From an uncultured Pelagibacteraceae bacterium (lineage in GTDB: Bacteria; Pseudomonadota; Alphaproteobacteria; Pelagibacterales; Pelagibacteraceae): a stretch of DNA of 64,000 nt. A program made the position numbers and the translations under genes. The stretch is from assembly GCA_902576785.1 (NCBI GenBank), contig CACGWC010000005.1, positions 27,743-91,742 of the forward strand, given 5' to 3'. The notes below the pieces were generated by a model. That model worked only from the letters and a program-made list of their open reading frames with translations. It had not been told where the DNA came from and did no database searches. Numbering within the stretch: the first letter of the stretch is position 1; each line of letters opens with the position of its first letter. Positions 43,242 to 52,911 of this stretch are shown here, piece by piece.

Positions 43242-43385
43242 ATGATTCAAAGTTATATAAATTGGGAAAAAAGACAAATTCAGTGGTGGAAGAAAAAACT
43301 CAGACTTTCCGAGCATGGACTTGCTTGGATATCTTTTATCAAGGGAATTTTGGTTGGATTATTAATTTATCATTTCTTTTTTTAG
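43242..43385 (+). CDS. Small membrane-anchored protein (47 aa)
   Basis: Manual translation MIQSYINWEKRQIQWWKKKLRLSEHGLAWISFIKGILVGLLIYHFFF*; starts 2 nt after hisE; C-terminal TM. Confidence 0.55.
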   Translation: MIQSYINWEKRQIQWWKKKLRLSEHGLAWISFIKGILVGLLIYHFFF

Positions 43386-43412
43386 CAAAATAACAAATTT
43401 CATCAGAGCGCC

Positions 43413-43426
43413 GGGCTCATAAGCCC
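43413..43426. terminator. GC-rich hairpin between convergent his operon and TRAP operon
   Basis: GGGCT-CATA-AGCCC within GC-rich CAGAGCGCCGGGCTCATAAGCCCAAG; only weak T-tracts on either side. Confidence 0.4.
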
Positions 43427-43444
43427 AAGTTTAGCTTTTCTCAC

Positions 43445-44710
43445 TTATAATTTCCCAGGTAACCAGGTTGAGAATATTGGAAATAGAATCATTATTATTC
43501 CATAAATTATTCCAACGATTGTAAACAAAGGAACTTCTTTGAAAGCTTTTGCTGGATTTTCTTTGATCACACCTGCAGCTGTATAAATACCAACACATAC
43601 GGGGGGTGTTATCATTCCTATTCCCGCAAATGCAACAAACACTACATAAAGATGAAGCAAACTTTGGTTGAATGACAATGTGATTGCTGCAAAAATTGGA
43701 ACAGTTAAATAAAATACAGGAACGATTTCTATAAACGTTCCAAGAATTAAACAAATTGCTCCAAGCATTATCCAAAATAGATTTACGCTTACACCTTTAT
43801 CTGTAAAGAATGTTATAATTTTTTGTGGAGCTTGTGTGTAAGTTAAAACAACACTTAAGAATGTTGCAGTTGCTATAATTGCAAAAATTACAGCTGTTAT
43901 GATTGCAGTTTCCTTTAAACAGCTCATTAAAGATGAAAAAGTCAGTTCTCTATAAATTAAAAATCCAATTAGCACTGCATAAACTCCTGCAACAGCAGCA
44001 GATTCAGATGGGGTTAGTATCCCTGCATAAATTCCACCTAAAATTATCACTGGAGTGATCAAAGCAGGAAGTGCAGCGATGAAAGAACTTACTCTTTCCT
44101 TAAAAGAAGCTTTTTCATCTGTTCTAATATGCCTGCATTTAAACAAAACTAGAAGGACCATCAACACTAAGAGAACTAAGCCTGGAATAACACCTGCAGC
44201 AAAAGTTTTTGAGACTGGAACATTAGTTAGAGCACTAAATAATATTGCTGCATTGGAAGGAGGTATCAATGCCTCTAATAAAGCCGCAGAAGCTGCTAGG
44301 ACAACAACGAATGGAGTTGGATAACCTTGTTCAATCATCTTTGGCATCATAATTGTTCCAACTGCAGTAATTGCGGCTAAGATAGATCCACAAAAAGCTG
44401 CGAAGAAACCCATCGCAATAACCATTGCAACACCTAATCCACCTGGCCAGTGGCCAACTAGCGTTGTTGTAAACTTAACTAATCTTGATGCAGCACCCCC
44501 TTTTAGCATAGCCATTCCAGTAAATATGAATAATGGAACAGCGATTAGGACATGTTTAGTTAATGCACCAAATGAAACCTGGATAAGTACTGACCAAGGT
44601 AAATTTAATCCAGCAATTGCAGCTAAAGAACTTCCTAAACCAAATACTAGAAAAATTGGAACTGAGATAACTAATGTTATAAGAGAAATAATAAAAGCTA
44701 ATCCAAACAT
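43445..44710 (-). CDS. dctM: TRAP transporter large permease (DctM)
   Basis: VPLFIFTGMAMLKGGAASRLV, LIPPSNAAILFSALTNVPVSKTFAAGVIPG, MITPPVCVGIYTAAGV. Confidence 0.93.
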   Translation of the reverse strand: MFGLAFIISLITLVISVPIFLVFGLGSSLAAIAGLNLPWSVLIQVSFGALTKHVLIAVPLFIFTGMAMLKGGAASRLVKFTTTLVGHWPGGLGVAMVIAMGFFAAFCGSILAAITAVGTIMMPKMIEQGYPTPFVVVLAASAALLEALIPPSNAAILFSALTNVPVSKTFAAGVIPGLVLLVLMVLLVLFKCRHIRTDEKASFKERVSSFIAALPALITPVIILGGIYAGILTPSESAAVAGVYAVLIGFLIYRELTFSSLMSCLKETAIITAVIFAIIATATFLSVVLTYTQAPQKIITFFTDKGVSVNLFWIMLGAICLILGTFIEIVPVFYLTVPIFAAITLSFNQSLLHLYVVFVAFAGIGMITPPVCVGIYTAAGVIKENPAKAFKEVPLFTIVGIIYGIIMILFPIFSTWLPGKL

Positions 44711-45205
44711 TTATTCTTTCCCTATAAGTTTTTTAAAATTGTCTAAAATTAGCTCTAATGATGTTAATGCTAAAATTAAAAAACCAACTGGAAATGCTAA
44801 AAACATCCACCAGATAGGAATGTTAATTTCTAATTCCATCATTTGTCCTAAATTGTAATACATTGTTGTTGCATCAACTCCTGCTTTAAAAAAGACACAC
44901 GCAGAAATTAGAGCTATTAAATTTACAATTGCTCCAATAATATTTTTTGATTTTTCAGATAAATAATGACTTAAAAAATCTACTTTAATATGTTGTCCTT
45001 GCTTTAATAAAGGACCAAGTAATGGAAATACTAACCAACTAACCATTACGGGTGGTAATTCAATAAACCATGCAAATCCTGTGCCTGTAATAAATCTTGT
45101 TGTGGCGCTTAGTGCTAAAGCTGACACCATTAAAAAGACTATGAACATTGCGAGCGAAATTGCAGCTTTTGCTAGCAAATTATTAATAGCTCGCAATGCC
45201 CTCAT
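44711..45205 (-). CDS. dctQ: TRAP transporter small permease (DctQ)
   Basis: Four TM segments, VSWLVFPLLGPLLKQGQHIKVDFLSHYLSEK; between dctM and dctP genes. Confidence 0.88.
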   Translation of the reverse strand: MRALRAINNLLAKAAISLAMFIVFLMVSALALSATTRFITGTGFAWFIELPPVMVSWLVFPLLGPLLKQGQHIKVDFLSHYLSEKSKNIIGAIVNLIALISACVFFKAGVDATTMYYNLGQMMELEINIPIWWMFLAFPVGFLILALTSLELILDNFKKLIGKE

Positions 45206-45233
45206 AATCTTTATAGAAAAAGTTTAACTTCTT

Positions 45234-46250
45234 CTAATTACTCTTAGCATATGCTTGTGCTGCCTCTAACGCATCAGCATCAATCATTTTAGCCATTGCT
45301 GGCATTACTTCATCTTTCATAAGCTTATCAAATTTAGCTTTTTCAGCGCCTGAAAGTGTAGTAACAACTCCGCCTCTTTCTTGGAATTTTTTAAGAGTGC
45401 TTTCTCCAGTATCCATAATTAAGTCAGTTGATCGTTTTCCAACTTCTTTACCAACATCCATTATGATTTTTTGTAAGTCTGGAGACAGACTATTAAACCA
45501 AGTTGAGTTAGCCATAATATATGCATCGGCATAATATTGATAAGGTTTTTGAGCGTATTTTAAAAACTCCCACCAACTATATGCTTCAATACTTCCTGGA
45601 GGACTATTTATTGTGTCAATCATTCCAGTTTGTAATGAAGTATAAACTTCACCAGTTGGTAAAGAAACTCTATTTGCTCCTAGAGCATCCCACATAGGCT
45701 CTTCACTTTTTAAAAGTCTTCTAGCCTTTAGACCTTTCATAGCATCAATACCTGTTAATTCTTTAGCACTTGAAAAAGTCATTACAGGTCCAACTGGGTT
45801 ATACATTACTAATGTTGAATTAGTTTTTTTTGTTAACTCACCCCAAATTTCTTTTCCTTTAGGTGAATTTTGAAAAAAACCTCTTTGCTGTTCCCATGAA
45901 TTAAATAATCCAGGAAATGAAGCAACGTTAAAGTTTTTATTAATTGGTGGAAAACTTACTACACCAACAATTCCTCCAAGTTCAACCGCACCAGAAGTAA
46001 CTGCTCCCATTACTTCTCTAATTCCAAACAATTGTTTAGATGGATAAACTTCTATTTTTAATTTTCCTTTTGCTCTTTTATTAACTTCATCAGCAAATAT
46101 TTGTGCATGTTTTGCACTATGGTGCTTTGGACTCCAGTGAACTGATAAACGTCCAACTATTTCCGAAAAAGCAGCTGTTGAAGTAAGAACAAATGAAAAA
46201 ACAAATGTTAAGCTAATAATAGCTTTACAAATTGATTTAAATTTATTCAT
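45234..46250 (-). CDS. dctP: TRAP transporter substrate-binding protein (DctP)
   Basis: Signal peptide; HHSAKHAQIFADEVNKRAKGKLKIEVYPSKQLFG, GLKARRLLKSEEPMWDALGANRVSLPTGEVYTSLQTGMIDTINSPPGS. Confidence 0.92.
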   Translation of the reverse strand: MNKFKSICKAIISLTFVFSFVLTSTAAFSEIVGRLSVHWSPKHHSAKHAQIFADEVNKRAKGKLKIEVYPSKQLFGIREVMGAVTSGAVELGGIVGVVSFPPINKNFNVASFPGLFNSWEQQRGFFQNSPKGKEIWGELTKKTNSTLVMYNPVGPVMTFSSAKELTGIDAMKGLKARRLLKSEEPMWDALGANRVSLPTGEVYTSLQTGMIDTINSPPGSIEAYSWWEFLKYAQKPYQYYADAYIMANSTWFNSLSPDLQKIIMDVGKEVGKRSTDLIMDTGESTLKKFQERGGVVTTLSGAEKAKFDKLMKDEVMPAMAKMIDADALEAAQAYAKSN

Positions 46251-46344
46251 TTTTCCTCTCTTTTTTTTTAAAAATTGATCTTATTAGTTGCATGTATTTT
46301 AACAATGTAAAATTTTAAATATTTTAATAGAATACATTCTTAAA

Positions 46345-46896
46345 ATGATGCGTAATGGTTTCACATTAATAGAACTATTAGTTGTAGTAGCAATAATCGG
46401 TATCTTAGCTGCCGTTGGTGTAGTTGCTTACAGCGGCTATACAAAAGGTGCTAAATTAAAGACAGCTCAACAAAATTTGAGAACTATTTCTAAATGGTTA
46501 GCAGCAGAGTCAACAAAAGTTTGTTCAGCTTATCAAGGCAATTATAATAATGGCATGTATTTAAATAATGATAGTAGTAATTATAGATATTTTATAAAAT
46601 GCTCGGATGATGGCACAGCCTTAGCATATGCGGCAAGCCATTTCTTTTATAATAATGGGGATTTTAAAAATCCTTACAATGGGAATAATGCAATAGCATC
46701 AAAAGCAACAACAAGCTCATTTAATATTACTAGAGGAGGTGCCAAGACCCTTTCCAACACTTATGTTCAGAAAGGTGAAATAATGTTTTTCAATTTAGGA
46801 GGAGAAAATAAAACTGCAATATTATCAAATATAGGTGATAATGATGGTAACGATAAAAATGAATGGGTCTTTATTGACTCTCCAGTAAACTATTAA
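46345..46896 (+). CDS. Type IV pilin / pseudopilin-like prepilin
   Basis: Short leader MMRNG^FTLIELLVVVAIIGILAAVGVVAYSGYTKGAKLK is a canonical class III prepilin peptidase site. Confidence 0.9.
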   Translation: MMRNGFTLIELLVVVAIIGILAAVGVVAYSGYTKGAKLKTAQQNLRTISKWLAAESTKVCSAYQGNYNNGMYLNNDSSNYRYFIKCSDDGTALAYAASHFFYNNGDFKNPYNGNNAIASKATTSSFNITRGGAKTLSNTYVQKGEIMFFNLGGENKTAILSNIGDNDGNDKNEWVFIDSPVNY

Positions 46897-46918
46897 GTAT
46901 TATTTAAATTATTAATAA

Positions 46919-47221
46919 ATGTTAAAGTTGTCTTTAATTATTGCCGCAATAATCTTTAGTATACTCACTTGGGCTACAGCTAATGTATGCAGTTATAATT
47001 ACGTTATCAAAAAAAAAAGTAATATTATTGAAGAATTGAGCAAAGAGATTGATATTTCATTAGGAAATACGAGAGTGTATTATTTTAGAGAATTGAATTG
47101 CAAAAAAGCTGATTTAAGTTTTGATATGATTAGAATGATGGAAAATATTGAGGTTATATCTGTAATGTTTTATCAATACTTTACAACGGATATAACAGGA
47201 AAACCTTTGGGAGATAAATAA
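46919..47221 (+). CDS. Hypothetical protein with N-terminal TM/signal segment
   Basis: ORF directly downstream of the pilin; MLKLSLIIAAIIFSILTWATA leader. Confidence 0.6.
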   Translation: MLKLSLIIAAIIFSILTWATANVCSYNYVIKKKSNIIEELSKEIDISLGNTRVYYFRELNCKKADLSFDMIRMMENIEVISVMFYQYFTTDITGKPLGDK

Positions 47222-47227
47222 CAATCT

Positions 47228-47593
47228 ATGAAATATGATGAGAATAATATATTTGCGAAAATCTTAAGAAGTGAAATTCCTTGTAATAAAATTTATGAGG
47301 ATGATTTTGTTTTATCCTTTTATGACATAAACCCTCAGAAAAAAATACATGCATTAGTAATTCCAAAAGGAAAATATATTGACTTAGACGATTTCAGTTC
47401 AAATGCATCCAATGAAGAAATAATCGGCTTAATGAAAGGTGTTACTACTGTTGCAAAAAAATTAGGTATCTCATCCATAGATGGCAAAGGTTATAGAGCT
47501 CTTGCTAATATAAGTGATTATGGTGGCCAAGAAGTACCACATCTACATTTCCATTTATTTGGAGGTGAAAAAGTTGGAAAAATGGTTTCATGA
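47228..47593 (+). CDS. HIT-family (HINT-like) protein
   Basis: NIFAKILRSEIPCNKIYEDDFVLSFYDINPQKKIHALVIPK, GGQEVPHLHFHLFGG (HxHxH). Confidence 0.95.
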   Translation: MKYDENNIFAKILRSEIPCNKIYEDDFVLSFYDINPQKKIHALVIPKGKYIDLDDFSSNASNEEIIGLMKGVTTVAKKLGISSIDGKGYRALANISDYGGQEVPHLHFHLFGGEKVGKMVS

Positions 47594-48102
47594 TAACTAA
47601 AGTAGACAGAAAATACTTAGAAATTAATTCAATTGATGAAATTAATTTATCTAAAAAGCCAAAAAGTAATTGTAAAGTGGAAAAAAAAAATCCACCAGAT
47701 TTTCAAATCAATAAATTTTTTTATAAACAGATAGGTAAAAGTTACCGTTGGATCGATAGATTAGTTTGGAATGACACTAAATGGATGGATTATACTAACA
47801 ATTCAAATTTAGAGACTTACATCCTTACAGAAAATGAGGATTTAATAGGCTTTTTCGAACTTTTATTTCATCCAGAGAAAAGTAAATGTGAAGTAGCTTA
47901 TTTTGGTATTCTTGATCAATTTATAGGAAAAAAATATGGTGGTTATCTTTTATCTGAGGCTTTGAGGTTAGGATTTAGAAAAAATACTAAAAAAGTTTGG
48001 TTGCATACTTGTTCTTTAGATCACAAACATGCATTAAAAAATTATTTAGGAAGAGGTATGAAAATTTTTAAATCTGAAAGTATTAATTTAGATATCAGTT
48101 GA
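47590..48102 (+). CDS. GNAT-family N-acetyltransferase
   Basis: DLIGFFELLFHPEKSKCEVAYFGILDQFIGKKYGGYLLSEALRLGF, LDHKHALKNYLGRGMKIF. Confidence 0.85.
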   Translation: MITKVDRKYLEINSIDEINLSKKPKSNCKVEKKNPPDFQINKFFYKQIGKSYRWIDRLVWNDTKWMDYTNNSNLETYILTENEDLIGFFELLFHPEKSKCEVAYFGILDQFIGKKYGGYLLSEALRLGFRKNTKKVWLHTCSLDHKHALKNYLGRGMKIFKSESINLDIS

Positions 48103-48649
48103 TATAATTTTGAATTCTAAATATTTTTTCATCGATCATTATATTTGTTTCTACATTAGACAACTTAGTTTCAACTTTGTTGAGATAAATGTCAGTTGTA
48201 GTCCATCCTTTAATATCATAACTAATTTTATCAAAAAAAATATTTAATAAATTATTGTTATATGCAATTTTAAAAGAGAAAGTTTCCTCATTCTCTTCAA
48301 TTGTTTCAACCTGATCTAGTTTATCTAGTAGAAATTTTTTATCTAAAATTAAACCAAGAGGAGTGTCTTTAAGTTGGTATCTTAAATAATTTTTAATTTT
48401 TTTACTATTTATCACGAGTGATCTTCCGTTAGATACTAAAATTTTATTATAAATATCGTCATACTTACACAAAATTTTTTTTGAGTATGAAATTATACAC
48501 TTTCCTTGCTCAGTTTTTTTTCCAATTTTTTGAACAAATTTAAAAGATATATTATCTGTCTCTTCTAATTTGTTTTTTATTAGTTGCTTTGATGATGCTA
48601 AAATATTTAATGGGTAAAAGAATATTAAAATAAAAATTATATATTTCAC
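48095..48649 (-). CDS. lolA: Outer-membrane lipoprotein carrier LolA-like
   Basis: Signal peptide, ISFKFVQKIGKKTEQGKCIISYSKKILCKY; adjacent to ftsK. Confidence 0.8.
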   Translation of the reverse strand: MKYIIFILIFFYPLNILASSKQLIKNKLEETDNISFKFVQKIGKKTEQGKCIISYSKKILCKYDDIYNKILVSNGRSLVINSKKIKNYLRYQLKDTPLGLILDKKFLLDKLDQVETIEENEETFSFKIAYNNNLLNIFFDKISYDIKGWTTTDIYLNKVETKLSNVETNIMIDEKIFRIQNYIN

Positions 48650-50727
48650 TATTTTAAAACTTCTCTTTTTCCAACATGATTAGCTTTACTAACCTCACCA
48701 TTTGCTTCCATTTGATCAATAATTCTTGCGGCTCTGTTGTATCCAATTTGCAATTTTCTTTGCAAAAAAGAGGTAGATGCTTTTCTTTCTGATTTAATTA
48801 TTTCTAATGCTTCATTGTATAATTCATCAGTATCAGAATTATCTTTATTTTTTTCACCAATTTCCTTCTCGTCAGCAAAATTCAAAATCTCATCAACATA
48901 ATCTGGCTCTGCTTGATTTCTAAGGAAGTTATTTACTTTATCTATTTCTACCTCAGATACATAAGGTGCATGTATCCTTGTGATCCTGTTTGCTGAAGAC
49001 ATGTATAACATATCTCCTTTACCAAGAAGTTGCTCAGCTCCTTGTTCACCTAAAATTGTCCTACTGTCAATTTTGGAGGTTACTTGAAATGAAATACGAG
49101 TAGGAAAATTAGCTTTTATAGTTCCAGTTATAACATCTACACTTGGTCTTTGTGTAGCCATTATTATATGAATACCGGCTGCTCTAGCCATTTGTGATAA
49201 TTTTTGAATATAGTTTTCTATCTCTTTGCCAGCTACTAACATAAGATCTGACATTTCATCAACAATCACAACGATATAAGGCATCTTAACTTTGTGCTTT
49301 TCATTGTAACCGTCAATATTCCTTACCCCCACTTTTGTCATTAGCCTGTATCTGCTTTCCATTTCTTTAACTACCCAACCCAAAACAGATGCTGCTTTTT
49401 TTGCTTCAGTAATGACCGGACATAATAAATGTGGAATCCCTTCATAAGTTGAAAGTTCTAACATTTTTGGATCAATCAAAATGAACTTACATACATCAGG
49501 GGTATGTTTGTAAATTAGTGATAAGATAATTGTGTTAATACATACTGATTTTCCCGAGCCAGTAGTTCCAGCTATTAATAAATGTGGCATCGAACTTAAA
49601 TCACTAGTTATCGGTTCTCCAGATATACTCTTACCAAGAGCAATTGGTAATTTTATGTCTTTTTTTTTAAAATTCTTATCTGAAATTATTTCTCTTAAAA
49701 AAACATTTTCTCTTGAGACTTTAGGTAATTCAATACCGACTGTATTACTTCCAGAAATTGTAGCTATCCTTGCAGATTCTGAACTTGTGTTTCTAGCAAT
49801 GTCTTCTGCTAAATTAATAATTTTAGAAACCTTAACCCCAGCTGCAGGCTCAAATTCGTTAAGGGAGACTACAGGACCATGACTTATTTTTTTTATTTTT
49901 CCTTCAACACCAAAATCAAGAAGTATCTTTTCTAGTCCTTCTGCATCTATTTTAAAATTCTCTTTTTTATTAGAGGGCTTTTCTGGTTTTTTTAAAAAAT
50001 CAATTAATGGTAATTTAATTATTGTATCTCTTAAAGCTGATTTGTTATTTGCAAATAAATCTTCTTGAACAGGTTGCTCTTTAATTTTTTCAATGTTGTT
50101 GTTTTCTTTAAATATAGTATTTTTATTAATCACATCGCTTTCTTTTGATTTAAACATTTTTTTTATAAATTTAAAAGAATTTAAAATATGGACTAATTTG
50201 AAATTACTACTTAATAAGAAAAATAAAAATATTAAAGATAATAATAAATAATAACTCACTACTTTATTAATATTTAAAAGATCTGCAATTATGGTTTCAG
50301 ACATTAAATCACCAACAAATCCATTATTCCCATTTATTATTAACCAATAAGTTTCTTTATGAAAAATACTGAAGAAAAAAGTAGCAGCAATCGTATAAAG
50401 AATTATAAAAAAAATATTTTCAATTATGATTATAAATTTTTTATTAATAGTTATTGTTAAACCTGTGAATAGTAGAGAAAATGGAATTAATAATGATATG
50501 ATACCAAATGATTGAAAAAATATGTCTGCTATCATACTTCCTTTAAGCCCAAGAAAATTATTAATTTTGTAGTTTTCTGGAAATATAAAATTTGGATCTT
50601 CTGGAGAATAGCTGATAAGAGATATAAAAAGTAATATTGATATAATTATTAAAAAAATACCAAATAGTTCTGCTAGTCTTTTTATAATAAAATCCCCTAT
50701 TTTATTGATATAATTTTTAATTATCAT
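48649..50727 (-). CDS. ftsK: DNA translocase FtsK
   Basis: N-terminal TMs, LIAGTTGSGKSVCINTIILSL, MATQRPSVDVITGTIKANFPTRISFQV, C-terminal gamma wHTH. Confidence 0.97.
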   Translation of the reverse strand: MIIKNYINKIGDFIIKRLAELFGIFLIIISILLFISLISYSPEDPNFIFPENYKINNFLGLKGSMIADIFFQSFGIISLLIPFSLLFTGLTITINKKFIIIIENIFFIILYTIAATFFFSIFHKETYWLIINGNNGFVGDLMSETIIADLLNINKVVSYYLLLSLIFLFFLLSSNFKLVHILNSFKFIKKMFKSKESDVINKNTIFKENNNIEKIKEQPVQEDLFANNKSALRDTIIKLPLIDFLKKPEKPSNKKENFKIDAEGLEKILLDFGVEGKIKKISHGPVVSLNEFEPAAGVKVSKIINLAEDIARNTSSESARIATISGSNTVGIELPKVSRENVFLREIISDKNFKKKDIKLPIALGKSISGEPITSDLSSMPHLLIAGTTGSGKSVCINTIILSLIYKHTPDVCKFILIDPKMLELSTYEGIPHLLCPVITEAKKAASVLGWVVKEMESRYRLMTKVGVRNIDGYNEKHKVKMPYIVVIVDEMSDLMLVAGKEIENYIQKLSQMARAAGIHIIMATQRPSVDVITGTIKANFPTRISFQVTSKIDSRTILGEQGAEQLLGKGDMLYMSSANRITRIHAPYVSEVEIDKVNNFLRNQAEPDYVDEILNFADEKEIGEKNKDNSDTDELYNEALEIIKSERKASTSFLQRKLQIGYNRAARIIDQMEANGEVSKANHVGKREVLK

Positions 50728-50788
50728 GAATCAAAACTGCTTTTGTCACTTTGTATCATTTAATTTTTATTGTTAAAATTATTTTGTT

Positions 50789-51871
50789 ATGAAAATTTGT
50801 CTAATAGGCCAAAATTTAACAAATTTAATTCTTGCCAATGTTTTTGAGGAAAAAAAACTCAAAGTAGACATATTTTTAAATAAAACAATCCGAAACATAA
50901 AAACTAATAGAACAATAGCTGTATCAAGTGAAAATTTTAGATTTTTAAAATTTTTTACAAAATCGAACATTATACCTTGGAAAAGTAAAGAAATTAAAAT
51001 TTTTACAGAATTTTCTAAATCCAAAGAGATAATTAATTTTCATGAAAAAAATAAAGAAGTTTTTAATTTAATACCTTATTCAAAGTTAAATGAATTTTTT
51101 TTGAAGAAAACAAGAAAATCGAAATTTATAAAATTGCTCCATACAGATACTTCTAGCCCAGCAATGTTTAAAAAAATTAAAGATTATGATTTAGTAATAA
51201 ACAGTGAAAATAAAAACATTATTTCAAAGAAATTTTTTACGAATAAAATAAGAAAAAATTATGGAAGTAAAGCATATACTTTCCTAATAAATCACAGACG
51301 CAAAAATAATGATATAGCCATTCAAGTTTTTACAAAATTTGGGCCTTTGGCATTTCTTCCGTTATCTAATACTAAAACTTCTATAGTTTTTTCTCACAAA
51401 GGACATAAAATAGATGAAAAGAAAATGCTTGAAATATTTTATAAATATAATTCATTTTATTCATTAACAAAGATAAGTGAAATTGAAAGATTTAATCTAA
51501 GTTTTGAAACGCTTAGAAATTATACTCATAACAATATCCTTGCTTTTGGTGATTTAATACATCGTATTCATCCTCTTGCTGGACAAGGATTTAATATGAC
51601 AATTAGAGATATTAAAATAATTTCAAAAATAGTTAATAATAAAATTTCTTTAGGACTTCCAATTGATGTATCTGTTGCAGAAGATTTTCAGGAATCAACT
51701 AGACATTTAAATTACCTTTATGGGAAAGCAATCGACGGAATATACGAATTTTTTAAATTTGATATCAAAATTAATAATTCAATGTCAAAACCAATATTTA
51801 GAATTTTAAACAAAAATTCTTTTTTTAAAAAGTATTCTAATATTTTATCTGATAAAGGATTAAATTTGTAA
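50789..51871 (+). CDS. UbiH/UbiF-like FAD-dependent monooxygenase
   Basis: ILAFGDLIHRIHPLAGQGFNMTIRDI (GD...HP.AGQG.N) motif. Confidence 0.85.
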   Translation: MKICLIGQNLTNLILANVFEEKKLKVDIFLNKTIRNIKTNRTIAVSSENFRFLKFFTKSNIIPWKSKEIKIFTEFSKSKEIINFHEKNKEVFNLIPYSKLNEFFLKKTRKSKFIKLLHTDTSSPAMFKKIKDYDLVINSENKNIISKKFFTNKIRKNYGSKAYTFLINHRRKNNDIAIQVFTKFGPLAFLPLSNTKTSIVFSHKGHKIDEKKMLEIFYKYNSFYSLTKISEIERFNLSFETLRNYTHNNILAFGDLIHRIHPLAGQGFNMTIRDIKIISKIVNNKISLGLPIDVSVAEDFQESTRHLNYLYGKAIDGIYEFFKFDIKINNSMSKPIFRILNKNSFFKKYSNILSDKGLNL

Positions 51872-51872
51872 A

Positions 51873-52514
51873 TTATTGAAGAGTAGTATTTTCAAAATCG
51901 TCTTTAATATAATTATTTAAAATTTGTTCCATTTTTTCTTTTCTTATATTTACATCAAGACTTTCTAACAATATTTGTTTTTCTTCTAACGAAAAAGGTG
52001 AAGCCATTGATAGATCATTAAGAGTTTGGCTCATGTCTTTCTTTTCTAAATCTTTTAGGTTCACAATATATCCTTGTTTTTTGAAAAATTTTCTCATGTT
52101 TTCCATAATTAAGCCTATGTCAGAAAAGTTAACTTCATTGCTTTTTTTAGATATATCACCCAAAAAGTCATTGTATTGAACTTCACATTCTCGGTATAGC
52201 TTGCTTGAATTTAACTCTGACTTTATTCTAAATCTACAAACTCCATTTAAAATAATAAGAATTCTTCCATCTTCTGTTTCATTAAAGCTTGTAATTTTTC
52301 CAATACACCCAATTTGATATAAATCTGGTTTTTTAAGAGTTCCTGATTTTTTTGGTTGTATCATTCCGATGATTCTATTATTTTTCATGCTCTCATTAAC
52401 CATCTGTAGATATCTTGGTTCGAAAATATTTAATGGAACAGTTGTACCGGGAAACATTATGAAATTAGACAAAGGAAAAATTGGTATTGTTTTTGGTAAT
52501 TCTTGTATATTCAT
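51873..52514 (-). CDS. LON N-terminal (substrate-binding) domain protein
   Basis: IPIFPLSNFIMFPGTTVPLNIFEPRYLQMV, IGCIGKITSFNETEDGRILIILNGVCRFRI. Confidence 0.9.
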   Translation of the reverse strand: MNIQELPKTIPIFPLSNFIMFPGTTVPLNIFEPRYLQMVNESMKNNRIIGMIQPKKSGTLKKPDLYQIGCIGKITSFNETEDGRILIILNGVCRFRIKSELNSSKLYRECEVQYNDFLGDISKKSNEVNFSDIGLIMENMRKFFKKQGYIVNLKDLEKKDMSQTLNDLSMASPFSLEEKQILLESLDVNIRKEKMEQILNNYIKDDFENTTLQ

Positions 52515-52554
52515 TTTAATTAATTTTAATTAACATAATTCTATATAAAAAAAA

Positions 52555-52800
52555 ATGGATCTCGCAACTGGACAAAATCTCATTAAACAGAAAAAATTTC
52601 CATTAGCACTGGAATTATTAAAGAATTTGTTAATATTAAAACCAAATAATTATGATATTTATTTTTACCTAGGTAGAGCTTACTCGGAATTACAAGATTA
52701 CCAAAATGGTATAAAATTTTATAATAAATATTTGGAGATAAACAAAAATTCAATTAATTGTTTACTGAATTTAGTTATTTTTTTTAATACCGTCACTTAA
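52555..52800 (+). CDS. Short TPR-repeat protein
   Basis: ALELLKNLLILKPNNYDIYFYLGRAYSELQDYQNGIKFYNKYLEINKNS. Confidence 0.65.
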   Translation: MDLATGQNLIKQKKFPLALELLKNLLILKPNNYDIYFYLGRAYSELQDYQNGIKFYNKYLEINKNSINCLLNLVIFFNTVT

Positions 52801-52911
52801 TATATAGTGTACCACTTTGTTTAAAATTATATAAATATTTGTTATAATAAAAAATATTTTCTCCCTTGCTTAATTTTAGAAAAGCTAATACTTTCAATAC
52901 TTATAGAACAA

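Noticed and set aside
43431-43775. 114-aa minus-strand ORF overlapping dctM in another frame
   Set aside because: Cys/Ser/Asn-rich alternative-frame translation of a well-supported permease gene.
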